Shown in pieces: positions 42,991 to 54,030 of a stretch of DNA of 64,000 nt (position 1 is its first letter; each line of letters opens with the position of its first letter). A program made the position numbers and the translations under genes. The notes under the pieces are model-generated. The model ran no database searches. It saw only the letters and a list, made by a program, of their open reading frames with translations, and was not told the origin of the DNA. This DNA comes from Aldrovandia affinis (taxonomy: Eukaryota > Chordata > Actinopteri > Notacanthiformes > Halosauridae). The stretch covers positions 7,869,546 to 7,933,545 of the forward strand of contig JAINUG010000020.1 of assembly GCA_029706075.1 (NCBI GenBank), read 5' to 3'.

Positions 42991-43916
42991 TATGTGTGTG
43001 TGTGTGTGTGCAGTATATATACAGGGGTTAAACAGGGGGTGGATACAGGTGGACAGTGTACAATCACCTTTGGTAAATAAATCATTTTGACCAGCAGTTT
43101 TACAAATAACTATGACTGTGTTCCTTCTAGCTAGTTTACTCGCTCAATCAATCAAGAAAACATAATGAAAAAAAAAAAAAAAACCCAGGAGGAACAGTCC
43201 TTTCTATATACAGAAAAATATTGTTGATTGTCTTGACTGTTCGAAAGCAGTAGGTAATTCCATTAACATTAGTCTATAGCTAGCTAGTTAGCTAACTTAG
43301 AGGTAGAATTTATGCAACACTTTAAAGAGAGATGAACGCAATCTATTATTATTAACAGCAACTTTGATTGCTTAAGCAAAATCAGCAGGTTGCTGGTCAG
43401 CAGCTAAGCTAGTTGTAGCTAGTAAACGTTATTGCTCTGCAGTGTAGCTAAACCTGGATAGCTAGCGAGCTAGGTAGCTCATTTCTAGCTAGCTAGTTGA
43501 TATGTTTTGTGAAATATTTTTGCTTGCAAAAACACACAATGCAGAGAGCATAGAAGAAGCCCTCAAATTGGATTGAATATTTCCCACATACGTTTCAATT
43601 TGACAGTTTAAGAAAGATGGATAAAGGAGGAAGAAATGGAGGACAAAAGAGGAGGATGACCTATTATTTTCAAGGGTAAAAAAATTTCTCAGCATTAATA
43701 ACACTCAATAAACTTGAAATATTTGCATCTTGCAAATTGAAGCTTGCATCAATAGTAAATATTATTTTAAAAACATTGTTTTACTTAATTACAATTATGT
43801 GCACAATACATTAAAGACATTTTGGAACGTTTAATTTATCTTTTTTTTCATTCATGGGGTACACAGTTTTAATAGACCATCTAACATTTGCTCAATATAT
43901 TATAGACTATTGTATA
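42991..43916. other. Unique DNA with tagctagc-rich stretch
   Basis: 43260-43500 is dense in gctagctagttagcta words. No family-like coding frame. An A run lies at 43168-43184. Confidence 0.45.
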
Positions 43917-44180
43917 GCAGCCCAGCTCGCAGCAGCCCAGCTCGTAGCAGCAACAGAGACCAGGGGCTGTATGTACAAAGATTCTAAGAGTAGAAGTGCT
44001 GATCTAGGATCAGGTTTCCCCTGCCCATATCATAACCATATTCATTATGAGGTAAAAGGCTAAACTGATCCTAAATCAGCACTCCTACTCTTAGAATCAT
44101 TGTACATACGGCCCCAAAGTAGCAGCCCAGCTCACAACAGCCCAGTTCGCGGCCCAGCTCGCAGCAGCAACAGAGACCAG
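43917..44180. repeat. Degenerate agcagcccagctcg repeat split by a MITE
   Basis: Copies of cagcccagctcgcagcag lie at 43917-43962 and 44116-44180, both ending with agcaacagagaccag. They appear to be one block interrupted and partly duplicated around the MITE. Confidence 0.65.
43963..44115. mobile_element. Palindromic MITE (153 bp)
   Basis: ggggctgtatgtacaaag, then attctaagagtagaagtgc and tgatctaggatcag, are mirrored by ctgatcctaaatcagcac, ctcctactcttagaatcat and tgtacatacggcccc. Almost the entire element folds back, with a loop of about 50 bp. Confidence 0.85.
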
Positions 44181-44221
44181 AGTAACTGCGCAGCTCTTCA
44201 TCTTGTGAATGACAGAACTGC

Positions 44222-44225
44222 AATA

Positions 44226-44281
<56 letters not shown>
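44222..44281. repeat. (TC)n/(TA)n microsatellite
   Basis: tctctctctc followed by about 17 TA units, directly abutting the element at 44282. Confidence 0.95.
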
Positions 44282-44285
<4 letters not shown>

Positions 44286-45120
44286 TCATTCCACGAATCC
44301 GGTCCGATTTGAGTCCCTCTGATGTTTTTAAGTGTCTTTTATCTATTCAGTCACCAAAATTTATTTTGAAAAGCTTTTTATTTCAGTTGAAATGTCCCCT
44401 TTAATAAAGTGTAAAAACATTGCATAAATGTTATTTTTAAATTATGCATTATGTTGTTTTTTTCAGTTGACACCATGTATTTTGACATGTCCCTCGTGGC
44501 CTTCCATGAAAATGAATTTGGGATATGACGAACAAAATTAGTAAAAAGTCCATACTTTTTTCTATGAACATAAACATCTATTTGTGCTTTTATGCTGGTA
44601 ATGATTTATTTCAAAATAAATGAATAATTATTCATTAAAATAACATTATTTAGTTCTGTACCTCAGTAACCCCTCAACCCCGTTACACGGAGCATTCTCC
44701 CCCCACAAAAATAATGGTTTGGTCCCTATATGCATGTACAACAGGAAGTGACAACATTGAAGTCTTTTGAAAAACATAACATCAGAAACAGGCAAGTAGC
44801 TACCTTATTTTACTATATTTTGAGTCATTTATCTTGTAATATTATGGTAGTCAAGCATAATGACTCAACACCGTCACATGAAAAAAAGATAGAAAACTAT
44901 TACTTGTGAAAATGATCTTTGTTATTTAAAAAATATAGATGATTTCTTAATCTCATGCATGCCATGTGTGCTCTCCTGGTATTCACCACATGTGGAGTAG
45001 CAGCCGTTTTGTGCAAAAATCTCAACCCCGTCACACTCAACCCCGTTACATGTTTGATCGTAACGGGGTTGTGAGATTGTAACAGGGTTGTGATTTTAAC
45101 CCCCAACATTCCATCCCAGT

Positions 45121-45153
<33 letters not shown>

Positions 45154-45968
45154 AAAAGCACACAAGTTATATGTTTTATTTTGAAGCCCTATTCAGTCAC
45201 ATTACAATGTTTTAATGTATGATTTTAATGATTTCAATGATTTTAATGTATCATTGCTTTTCCTTGGATTAATAAAACTCCGTTCATTGCAAGTTATATC
45301 TATTGTCCTTCTTAAATGGTTAAATAATAAAATGCAATGATTATAGAAAGTCTTATAGTAAATTTAAGAGTAAAAAACAACTATTTATATGTTAAGCTGT
45401 GTTTGTCTCTTCAACCCCGTTACCATCTTCAACCCCGTTACCCTAGTCTCAACCCCATTACACTTACATTTTTATTCATTATTTCTTCAAGTTTATGAAA
45501 AACGAATTCAACTTTTGATGAATTTTGTCTGAAACGTTTAGAGCAAACATAAGAATATTGATTTTAGTTTAAATTCTGAAGTCAAACCACATGTTTGATG
45601 AAAAATCATGTGGCCGCTGTCAAAAAAAGGCCCATTTCAGGCTTTAGAATAGCAAAAGTGTGAGATTTTGTCATTTTTAGACTAGCAATTATTGAAATGG
45701 TGTGAGGGACATCTAATTATTATAAAAATGTTGACTTTATCACAAATATATGTTGTAATCTTATTCAGAGAGCTTCCAGAGTTTCCCACAACGGGGTTGA
45801 AGAATAGTGGTGCCCATATCATACAATAATGACCAATAATAATAGGGATTTCATGCCTGAGATGGGAAAATATATTTTTCTGGAAGTTAAATATGTTCTT
45901 AATCTTGTGGAGTGTTCAGAAAAGTAATACCTCAAGTCCAAATCGGACCGGATTCATGGAATGACCCA
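44282..45968. mobile_element. Unclassified inverted-repeat DNA element with motif arrays
   Basis: Left end tgagtcattccacgaatc then cggtccgatttgagtcc. The right end, reversed, reads tgggtcattccatgaatc then cggtccgatttggactt, so the termini match over about 33 bp with a few transitions. A (TA)n lies on the left and ...caTA on the right, compatible with TA targeting. The interior (about 1.6 kb, AT-rich) has no transposase-like frame but holds ten copies of TCAACCCCGTTAC or close variants: plus at 44674, 44865, 45022, 45037, 45411, 45429 and 45449; minus at 45060, 45079 and 45788. I do not recognise the family. Confidence 0.7.
45119..45153. repeat. (CA)n microsatellite
   Basis: About 16 CA units inside the inverted-repeat element. 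Confidence 0.95.
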
Positions 45969-45970
45969 CA

Positions 45971-45974
<4 letters not shown>

Positions 45975-46035
<61 letters not shown>

Positions 46036-46040
46036 CATAT
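45975..46040. repeat. (CA)n/(TA)n microsatellite
   Basis: About 23 CA units then atatatatacatat, separating two mobile elements. Confidence 0.95.
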
Positions 46041-46440
46041 CAGTGGCGACTGGTGGGGTCCACAACAGGTGAAGCTGAGGCTGATTTGACCTTGACCTTC
46101 TTTGATGCTCCGGTGATAATGCTGACTGCCCCTGCCTGCCTGCCTCACTACTGTAAAATAGAGATTATCTGACCTCCTCTGCTGCTCTGGTGATATGGTT
46201 GCTCACTGCCCCTGCTGCTCTAATGATATGATGATGATGATGCACTCATTGCCCCTGATGCTGCCTGCCTGCCTGCCTCACTACTGCAAAATGTAGGGAT
46301 TATCCTCATATTAAAAACCTGACATAATATAATTTAAAACAATCCTACAATCTTCATTCAATAATAAATTAGTACTTTCTTTCCATCAAATTAGTACTTT
46401 GATGAAACATTAGAAATAAATAGAGATAAATTGGCAGTTT
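46041..46440 (+). mobile_element. hAT-like element end, copy 2
   Basis: Begins cagtggcgactggtgggg, the inverse of the 9245 end. The interior shares ttgaccttgaccttc, tgcctgcctgcctcac, gggattatcctcatatta and aaacctgacataatataat with 8448-9245, here without the Tc1 insertion. The right boundary is not defined and no coding frame is present. Confidence 0.65.
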
Positions 46441-46498
46441 AACTCTTTCCAGCCCGACCGTTCTAATATCGGAAACATGTTTCAGATGGTTGTAACGT

Positions 46499-46612
46499 CA
46501 ATATCTCTTTACATTTGACATTTGACATTTGAAGCCTTTAGCAGACGCTCTTATCCAGAGCGACTTACAAGATGTGCATTAATACATTCTACTACATACT
46601 CTTTAATACATT
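46499..46612 (-). repeat. Short interspersed repeat (SINE-like), copy 3, partial
   Basis: The minus strand reads gcattaatg..., gtaagtcgctctggataag, agcgtctgctaaaggc and a (tcaaatg)n tail. It is the 3-prime part of the repeat at 778-961, with a different tail expansion. Confidence 0.7.
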
Positions 46613-47594
46613 CACCATTTTTTTGATAGGTTCGAATGTGCATTTCCATTATATATGTTTGGTTTCTGGTTAGAGGGCGGGAACTAGCTAATTTCTCAAA
46701 AAGAAAACTCAACACGAAAAATGTTTATTTGGAGCTGCCAGTAGAGGGATACGCCAGCATTCCAAGGACCGCAATATTGAGGTAAGGAACTGTATACAAA
46801 ATGTTATTAATGCTTATAATATATTATTTACCTTTCGTATAGTTTTATTGTTTTGATAAAGCATGTGTGAATTTAACATTGGACGCCCGATGAGAAAGCT
46901 GAGATTTGAAGGCAAAGCCTGATCTAACATTTCCCTAATATGTGTCTGAGATAAAACTGAATGAAAACGAAAAATCTTTATTCATGACATCGACATATTT
47001 CAAGAATATGAATAGATTTGTGTAGTTAATCAGAAATATACAAAAATCTCCTCAGACAATGTTCAATAGCTAGCTTGATGTCGAACTCTAGCTAGTTAGC
47101 CAACTAGTTGCATTAAAACATTTTTTCGCATTCGACGAGTCAGTCACCCAAAAATAATTGCTGCAAGGAATTTGGTCATGTTGATATTATCAAATATCAT
47201 ATTCGATAACTAATATGCACTTTTAACAATATTTGCAATTAGTTATTAGAGGTCAAACGAACTATACAGCTAGCTATCTGTATTAGCTGGTTAGGTAGAT
47301 AGGCTAGTTATCTAGCTGTGGCAGCTAACTAACGAGGGGGGGAAAATAATTTGATAGCTTTTTTAGCTAATCTTAACGTGTGGGCACCAGCGAATTTACC
47401 TTGCAAAAGTGATGACTCATGTCTCTCAAATACCCCCTAACTATATAATAATAAGTTTGTGATCATATTTATTTGAAAACACATGTATATTTAACTTAAC
47501 TCAAAAATCTGCGAAATCCTCGTAAATCTACCCACAATGCAATTTATGTGACGTAATAGATATAGCACCGCTAGCTATAGCAGCTAGCTAGCCA
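46613..47594. other. AT-rich unique DNA, 3-prime part duplicated downstream
   Basis: 46990-47320 resembles 49905-50205 in direct orientation (aagaatatgaata, aaaaatctcctcag, gctagcttgatgtc, gtattagaggtcaaacgaac, taggttagttatct). A TTAA followed by ctctttccagcccgaccg at 46438-46460 might be a piggyBac-type end, but no partner was found. Confidence 0.45.
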
Positions 47595-47602
47595 GCTACC
47601 GA

Positions 47603-48953
47603 CAGGGTTGCCATTTGGCCGTTTTTCCGGCCAAATTCCAGAAATCTGGCCGTATAAAATTTAGTTTTACAAATTTGGACGTATTCTGGCCGTAAAAAAG
47701 AAATCTTGGCCGTGATTTTCTTTTCTGGCCTTTCTCATAATCAGATCGGAAATATAACTAGAAAACCACTGCAATAAGGTCATAGGTATGCACACACAGT
47801 TTGCACACCGTATACGTACGCACTTACGTTACTACATGCACACGTGCATACAGGATCTTGCCCAGGCACACACGCAGCGCAGGCCTTCGGCATTATAGTC
47901 TAGATGCAATGATAGCATACGCATAGGCTACTGAAGCGAGCGCGGCATTCATGGCACGGTGTTAACGTATGCGCGCGTAAGTTCACATCTAATGAAGAGT
48001 TGAAGACAGCGATCATGGCGGGCAAGTGGAAAGGGAAATATGACAGCGGTCGAAAGTACAGTAAATTGTGGGAAGACACGTATCCATGGCTGTCCAAGGC
48101 CAGTGATGGGAGTGAGAATGCATTCTGTAAACTTTGCAACGTTCAAATTGCTCCCAAATTGTCCAGGATTGGAGATCACGAGTTGTTTTAATGCTTTCGT
48201 CATTTTGTATTCAAGACTTTCGAGTTGTTTTAAAGTTTTAGACATGTTTTCATCGTGTCAGTGACAACAGACATAAGTGATTACAAGCTAGCTGACATGG
48301 GAGCAAGATGATTTTCAGTATTTCAGTTAACAAACACATGAATGTGAAACTGTTCAAGTGCTGGACAAATTGACTATATTTGTGAATTGGAGCATTGGAC
48401 CCCTTCCTGTTGGTATTGACATGTGTGTCAGCTCGGTGAGTATAAATCCAAACTCTTTTCTTTTTTTCTAAATCTTACTTTTTTGTTATGTTAACTGTTT
48501 AATTAAAATTTAGAATTATCAATCAGTACTTTAAAAAAAGTTGTAAAGATTTTTTTAAATTTCCTGCTGGCTTTGGGACACTGCACTGACATAACGCGCG
48601 CCCTCATTCGACTCAGTATGACTTGCGGTGACGTCATATGCCAGGCTCACGAGTACGAGTCCGCATGCGTATAGTCCTCCCCGCATGCGTTACACTTGCA
48701 TTCGTATGAAGTAAAGTGTTAGACTCAAATCCAGAAACTCGCATGTCACTCAATTTCATGTCAAGCAGGCTTTATTAAACTTAGGAAAATGCGTGAGAGC
48801 ATGAATTTTAGTATAAGGGTACACCTTCTTCTATTTCTAGATAGATAAAATTTGGCCGTGAAATTTGGCCGTGAAAAAAAATAGTTTGGCCGAATTTGGC
48901 CGTAAAATGTGTTGAGTTTGGCCGTGAAGGCTAGAGGCGATCTGGCAACCCTG
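47603..48953 (+). mobile_element. hAT transposon, internally deleted (1351 bp)
   Basis: Termini cagggttgccatttggcc and tctggcaaccctg with a perfect 8-bp duplication gctaccga (47595-47602, 48954-48961). Both subterminal regions repeat tttggccgt-like words, at least five on each side, in inverted orientation between the two ends. It encodes only the first exon of a hAT transposase. Confidence 0.9.
48015..48191 (+). pseudogene. hAT transposase first-exon fragment (zinc-finger start)
   Basis: Reads MAGKWKGKYDSGRKYSKLWE, DTYPWLSKASDGSENAFC and KLCNVQIAPKLSRIGDHE, then LF and a stop. C-x2-C followed by the GDHE histidine is the first half of a BED-like finger. The second histidine (expected in a SNKH-like continuation) is missing because the sequence diverges after GDHE. 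The catalytic core is absent. Confidence 0.7.
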
Positions 48954-48961
48954 GCTACCGA

Positions 48962-50212
48962 CCGTCCTGAGGACATGAACGTCCAGGCAAACAGTTGCGA
49001 ACCCCGGGTGTACGGTAATACACTCGCACTGTTGGACGGACTCACGCATAGTGTTGAGTGTCTGCCTGTACTCCCAACAGCAGACACTCTCATTATGCGT
49101 GGTCATGCAGGTGCACCTACAACAGAAATATCGTTTTCCCACTTTTACTATTGATTTTACGGCCACTGAATATGAAACTAATTAATAATGCTAAACAAAT
49201 TGATCTATGCGGGCGTTTTCATGATTCACGTTATAAGGAGTTAACGTTATAATGTTCCCTTTACCAATGAATGTTTCCCACTCGGACTGTGGCTGTTTCC
49301 GCTGTCAGACATTTTTTCCATCGCACTTGTACAGTAGGTAGGCGAACGGAAGATGCGTAATATTTTGGATGTCATGATACCAGCGCAGCTAAGCTGACTA
49401 GCGCCTATATTACAATAACGATGTGTTTATAATTATATACCATAACTGAGCTATGTAGATTGATAAAATTAGCTAGCTAGCTACTTGTGATTAAAACAGT
49501 ACAAATCTAACTAAACTGGGAGGGACAAACAATGAGAGATCAAAGGAACAAAACAACAAACAAGAAAACACGAAAAAATCGAAATGTGTAGAGACAAATC
49601 ACTAAACTGCTAGATACTAAAGCTAGAGAGAGCGCGTAGAGAAGTGAAACCGGCAGGCGTGAACTCAAGACACCGATACTCAAAACTTGGCAAAGATGAC
49701 TGAGTGAGACTGGGCTAAATACTGTGTGTGATGAGGTAAATGAGGGACAGGTGTGTGTGATAATCACCGGGGGGCCTAGAAACTGTTAGAATGGAAAATT
49801 CCAGGGCGACTGGGGAAAAACAAATAGAGTAAACCAAAAACAAAAAGGGAGCTATGTTGCCTTCCTGCAGCCGACCGGGGGATTGTCCAGAATCCTCACA
49901 AAGAATATGAATATAGTTGTGTAGTGAATCAGAAATGTGGAAAAATCTCCTCAGTCAATGTTAGATAGCTAGCTTGATGTCAAGCTCTAGCTAGTTAGGT
50001 AGCTTGTTAGCAAACTAAATGTATTCAGCGTGCACTCGATTAATCAGTAACCTGTGAGATTTTTAAAAATGCTATCTAACATAATCTTTGATAACTCCTA
50101 TGCACTTTTTACAATATTTGTAATTGGGTATTAGAGGTCAAACGAACAGCTATCTATTTAGATGAGCTGATTAGACAGATAGGTTAGTTATCTATCCAAG
50201 TTTTTATATTCT
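48962..50212. other. Unique/low-similarity DNA with an LTR-like block
   Basis: 49499-49880, on the minus strand, begins tgtgaggattctggac and has composition and phrases (cacctgtccctcatttacc, gtttgtcc) like fish LTRs, but no clear target duplication was found. 49905-50205 is the second copy of the direct repeat noted at 46990-47320. Confidence 0.35.
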
Positions 50213-50480
50213 GTAGTAGTACTAGGCGAAAAAGAACGAACAAATCATTTTGAACGAATCATTCTCTTTCTCGAATCATACGGAGTCTGTAATGGTACGT
50301 ACTGGTTCCTCCCACTTGAGTTTCCCTTGCCAGCAGATATTCCAATGTCGGGCTAGTTGCCCTTCCCTGCCCGCTAGTGGTGGGTGTTATAGTTCTTTTC
50401 AGGGACACGGATCCTTTGACTCAGTTCCCTAAAAGGATTCGTTCACGGATTCACTAGTTCACTAGTTCCTTCACTGCTAT
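50213..50480. repeat. Fragments with gttcgttc-type hAT ends
   Basis: gaacgaatcattctctttc, aaaaggattcgttcacgg and gattcactagttcactag resemble subterminal sequence of a fish hAT family. A related, inverted stretch lies at 54285-54345 (ccaaaaggattcgttc, tcattcacgaacgacacacc). Boundaries and pairing are uncertain. Confidence 0.35.
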
Positions 50481-50589
50481 TGTTCAGACTCCCGCAAATG
50501 AGAATGAGAGTTATACAGTGACTGGGTCCGACTCCATCGGTAAATATTATTTAACTGAGTCAATCATTCAATTTAAATTACGATTACGA

Positions 50590-50894
50590 TTACAATTACG
50601 TGCCCCCAGACACAGGAGTCAGAGCCGGAGCCAGAGACGGGTGGTCCTGCAAGACAAGAGGAGGGGGATGACAATCCAGACCTGCCGAACAGAAGACCCA
50701 GCGGTGGATGGCGACGAACCCGGGGCCAAGGAGACCAGCCGTTCCTCGAGCTCCAGCAGGCCGGGTTCGACATGTTGCAGAGGGAGCTGGGGTTGATCTT
50801 TTTGGTGGAAGATGCTCTTGATCCAGAGCTACTCAATGAAGATGAGGCGGAAGAAGGGGAGGATGAGCTGGAATCTGAACCACAGGAGGATTAA
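50590..50894 (+). pseudogene. Chimeric frame: Harbinger Myb-protein C terminus fused to acidic piggyBac-type segment
   Basis: One plus-strand frame, without an early ATG, reads PQTQESEPEPETGGPARQEE and GDDNPDLPNRRPSGGWRRTR, then FLELQQAGFDMLQRELGL. It then passes without a break into IFLVEDALDPELLNEDEAEE and GEDELESEPQED before a TAA at 50892. The first part is repeated at 52590-52790 and 62290-62490, where it continues as LLRRSINSRQGAHRDQ and a splice-donor-like gtggg. The acidic part is repeated at 60480-60571 and 63597-63677. The fusion is seen directly; its expression is unknown. Confidence 0.6.
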
Positions 50895-51145
50895 GAGCCA
50901 CCACATCAGCCAGATGCCGCTCAGCCAAAAGCGGCAAGTAAAGTATCAGTGTGAGTTTATTTATGTATATATGTATATATATATATGAGTATGTATCAAT
51001 ATGAGTATATATGAGTAGGTATCAATATGAGTAGTACGATTCGATTTTTATTGATTATTTATTAACTTGCAGATTTTTTAACTCATTAACAAATTATCTC
51101 ACTCCTCTTGTCTTTGTAAGTCTTTGTGTTTGTACTCTATCTCGT

Positions 51146-51650
51146 TTGACCAGGAAACATAAACGCTCTGTCTTGTCCAATACTGCTGATAGGGAGTTGT
51201 CTTATGATGATGTTGATACACAGGCACCAGGTTCCATCTCATTCACTCCAGAACATCCTGTTGGGTTAGATCTAGGTAGTGTGCGTCAGGCAGTTAGATC
51301 ATCAGCTCAGATAAGTCTTAGGGAGATGCTAGTTCTTGCTGTTCTTTACTCAGGCGTTGGTTGCAGAGATTTGTGGATTCACAAACAGTCAGGGTTGGGG
51401 TCTTGTTTTGGAGTGCCCATCATATGGTAATATTCATGGATTTTGGGTTGAGGTTACACCTACAGAGTTCTTCCAATTTCTTGATCTGATCATTTACATG
51501 GGATTTACAGAGCTGCTTGACCTTCATCGATACTGGGCCACAAAGTCTCTTCAGGGTTCTTGGGCTCAAGCTTTCATGTCACGTAATCGCTTCAAAGCTT
51601 TGTTAAATGTAGCCTATGTGCCATCTAGGTATTTATGTTGGCTAACTTAA
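51146..51650 (+). pseudogene. piggyBac-type transposase N-terminal domain, copy A
   Basis: Frame 1 (51146-51430): RKHKRSVLSNTADRELSYDD, VDTQAPGSISFTPEHPVGLD and LGSVRQAVRSSAQISLREML. Frame 2 (51336-51650): ALVAEICGFTNSQGWG, NIHGFWVEVTPTEFFQFLDL, IIYMGFTELLDLHRYWATKS and FMSRNRFKALLNVAYVPS, then a stop. These are the segments before the catalytic core of piggyBac-family transposases (F-x-x-F-L-x-L-x-I-Y-M-G and M-S-R-N-R-F). A frameshift separates them, and the DDD core and Cys-rich tail are absent. A near-identical copy is at 60791-61305. Confidence 0.8.
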
Positions 51651-52169
51651 GGTGTGACTTGCATTGTGTCGGTTTCCTGCATCATAGCCTGCATTGTTCA
51701 TCAAGCTATCTGCGCCAATGTTAAAACAATGTTGACCTCTAGAATTATCAACAAAGTGGGGATAAATTCATATAGCCTAGCATATCATGTTTGAATAAAG
51801 GAATATAATGATGTGGTTTCATTTCTCGAGTTGAGACTAGACCAACTTCGCGACTATGCCTTAAAAAATATTGCGATGTCTCCGTTGGGAAATAGCCTCT
51901 TTCGTTCACTGTTTATTTATTTACTATTTGGGAGTAGGCTATAGGCCAAGCGTTTCTCAGATGTAACTGTCATTCCGGTGATGGGGAAATGTTTTAATTG
52001 ATTTAATAGATTTCTATTTGTCACAATCTATAGTTTTTCTGAAAAATAAAATGAAATATTAATCAGAAATGAAATGCCTTAAGCCTCCCCACTACGCCCC
52101 ATTTGCAGACATAAAAAAATAAAAAAATAAATAATAATAATTCATTTAAAAAAGTTATATCAATAAAAC
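51651..52169. other. Non-coding part of the repeated composite, copy A
   Basis: 51651-52075 is nearly the same as 61306-61739 (few substitutions, one small gap at agctatctgcg). No recognised function. It joins the piggyBac fragment to the Harbinger fragment in both copies. Confidence 0.8.
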
Positions 52170-52526
52170 GGCGGCACGGTGGTGCAGTGGATAGCACTGT
52201 CGCCTCACAGCAAGAAGGTCTCGGGTTCGAATCCAGGCCGGGGCCTTTCTGTGTGGAGTTTGCATGTTCTCCCGTGTCCACGTGGGTTTCCTCCGGTACT
52301 CCGGTTTCTTCCCACAGTCCAAAGACATGCACGTTAGGCTAATTGGAGAGTCTAAATTGCCCGTAGGTATGAGTGTGTGAGTGAATGGTGTATGTAGTGC
52401 CCTGCGATGGATTGGCGACCTGTCCAGGGTGTATTCCTGCCTCTCGCCCCAATGCATGCTGGGATAGGCTCCAGCCCCCCCGCGACCCTAACTAGGAATA
52501 AGCGGCTGCAGATGAGATGAGATGAG
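52170..52526 (+). mobile_element. tRNA-derived SINE (V-SINE-like), copy 2
   Basis: Perfect 13-bp duplication atatcaataaaac on both sides (52157-52169, 52527-52539). The head ggcggcacggtggtgcagtg, B box ggttcgaatcc, and body match the element at 38751-39127; the tail is gatgagatgagatgaga. Absent from copy B at the corresponding position (about 62230). Confidence 0.9.
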
Positions 52527-52882
52527 ATATCAATAAAACAACATGACTGCGCTCCATGTGCAGGTCCGCTGGCTGAAGGTCGCCCCCAGACACATGAGTC
52601 AAAGCCGGAGCCGGAGACGTTTGGTCCTGCAAGACAAGAGGAGGGGGATGACAATCCAGACCTGCCGAACAGAAGACCCAGCGGTGGACGGCGACGAACC
52701 CGGGGCCAAGGAGACCAGCCGTTCCTCGAGCTCCAGCAGGCCGGGTTCGACATGATGCAGAGGGAGCTGGGGTTGCTGCGACGCAGCATCAACAGCCGAC
52801 AGGGAGCGCACAGGGACCAGGTGGGTTTCCCTCAATGTCCGGAGCCACGAGCCGGCAGATCCAAGCGACAACCTGTCGGGAG

Positions 52883-54030
52883 TAGGCATGGGACGGTATG
52901 AGATTTTTACTTAATGATAACCTTGGGAAAAAATACCGCGGTATACCATTACCACGGTATTAGCGCAGCGGCAGCGCACCTCTAAAATCTGGGTAAAAAC
53001 AAACAGATTTTTTTTACGATTTCTTTTATTTTAACAGAATATTTGTTCAATATTTTTGTAAACTTTATACTGTAAAACTATTATTTTCTGAAAAATAAAA
53101 CACTTCAAAATAAAATTCAAAATAAATGCAATGAGCCTAAACCTGCAGCTCTACAACCATAGGCATAGCTAGGTTTCACTTTCTAATCCACACATTTGCT
53201 GCTCACTCTCTCAGTCCAGGTTTTTATGGAGAAACGTGAGCATGTTCACCTTCACAAGATTTAGTTTGCAGCGGTGAGGTGAGAGGATGTGTCACTCGCT
53301 AGCTGATGATGGGAGTTAGCTAACGTTAGCTAGCTAGCTACGTTAGCCAGCTAGTAATCAGCTAGCTTTTCCCCCCTAACGTTACTTCACTGAGCGAACG
53401 TCTTGCTGTGTTATCTGCCTTGCTAACTATCCTATAGTATTTATTTCACTAATGTTAGCTAGCAAGGCACCTAAGTATTGCTAAAGACTATGTTACCTTG
53501 AACTTGGCTAGGAGTGCTGGGTGGTGATCCCGGAGATGCGTTATCAGGTTTGAGGTATTGCCTCCTCTTGCTGCCACGCTTCTCAGGCATGTTTTACATG
53601 TTGGGGCACCTTCCTCCTCCAAGTTGCCTTCTGTGTTTTTCTTGTATCCAAAATATTCCCATACTGCTGATTTAGTCTTTTTGGACGGGGATACAGTTCG
53701 GGTGGTTCACCTCCTATTTCGAACCTGGCTGTCATGACTGAATCAACGTGGAGCAGACGACAAATCTCACTGACTCCACAACTGACTCCACGCGCAATGC
53801 CGCCATAAGTAGAATTCTGCACAAAGTGAAATTCGGAATCTCAATTACCTTAGGTTCATTTTCGGGGGGGTGCATAGATTTTCGGCATAGCATTATTATT
53901 ATTATTTTTTGCTTCTTTTAATAAAAAATACCGTAGAGCATATACCGTGGAAACTAAATGTTTGTAGTTAGTTATACCGTGGCCTGTTATACCGCGGTAT
54001 ACCATTATTACGGTAACCGTCCCATGCCTA
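52883..54030 (-). mobile_element. hAT transposon, internally deleted (1148 bp)
   Basis: Termini taggcatgggacggtatg and aaccgtcccatgccta, followed inward by taccgcggtatacc on each side. Perfect 8-bp duplication gtcgggag (52875-52882, 54031-54038). The minus strand encodes a BED-finger exon but no catalytic core. Confidence 0.9.
53515..53700 (-). pseudogene. hAT transposase BED-finger exon
   Basis: Minus strand reads KSAVWEYFGYKKNTEGNLEE, EGAPTCKTCLRSVAARGGNT and SNLITHLRDHHPALLAKFK, then an AG-GTAAC-like donor. C-x2-C and H-x4-H ligands and the W-x-Y-F start identify a complete BED finger of a ZBED-type hAT transposase. It is intact as an exon, but downstream coding sequence is absent. Confidence 0.75.

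Noticed and set aside
46438..46470. piggyBac-type left end (TTAA followed by ctctttccagcc)
   Set aside because: No matching inverted terminus or second TTAA could be found downstream, so it may be chance.
49499..49880. Solo LTR on the minus strand
   Set aside because: LTR-like composition and a TGTGAGGATT start, but no matching target duplication or clear second end; kept only as an LTR-like block.
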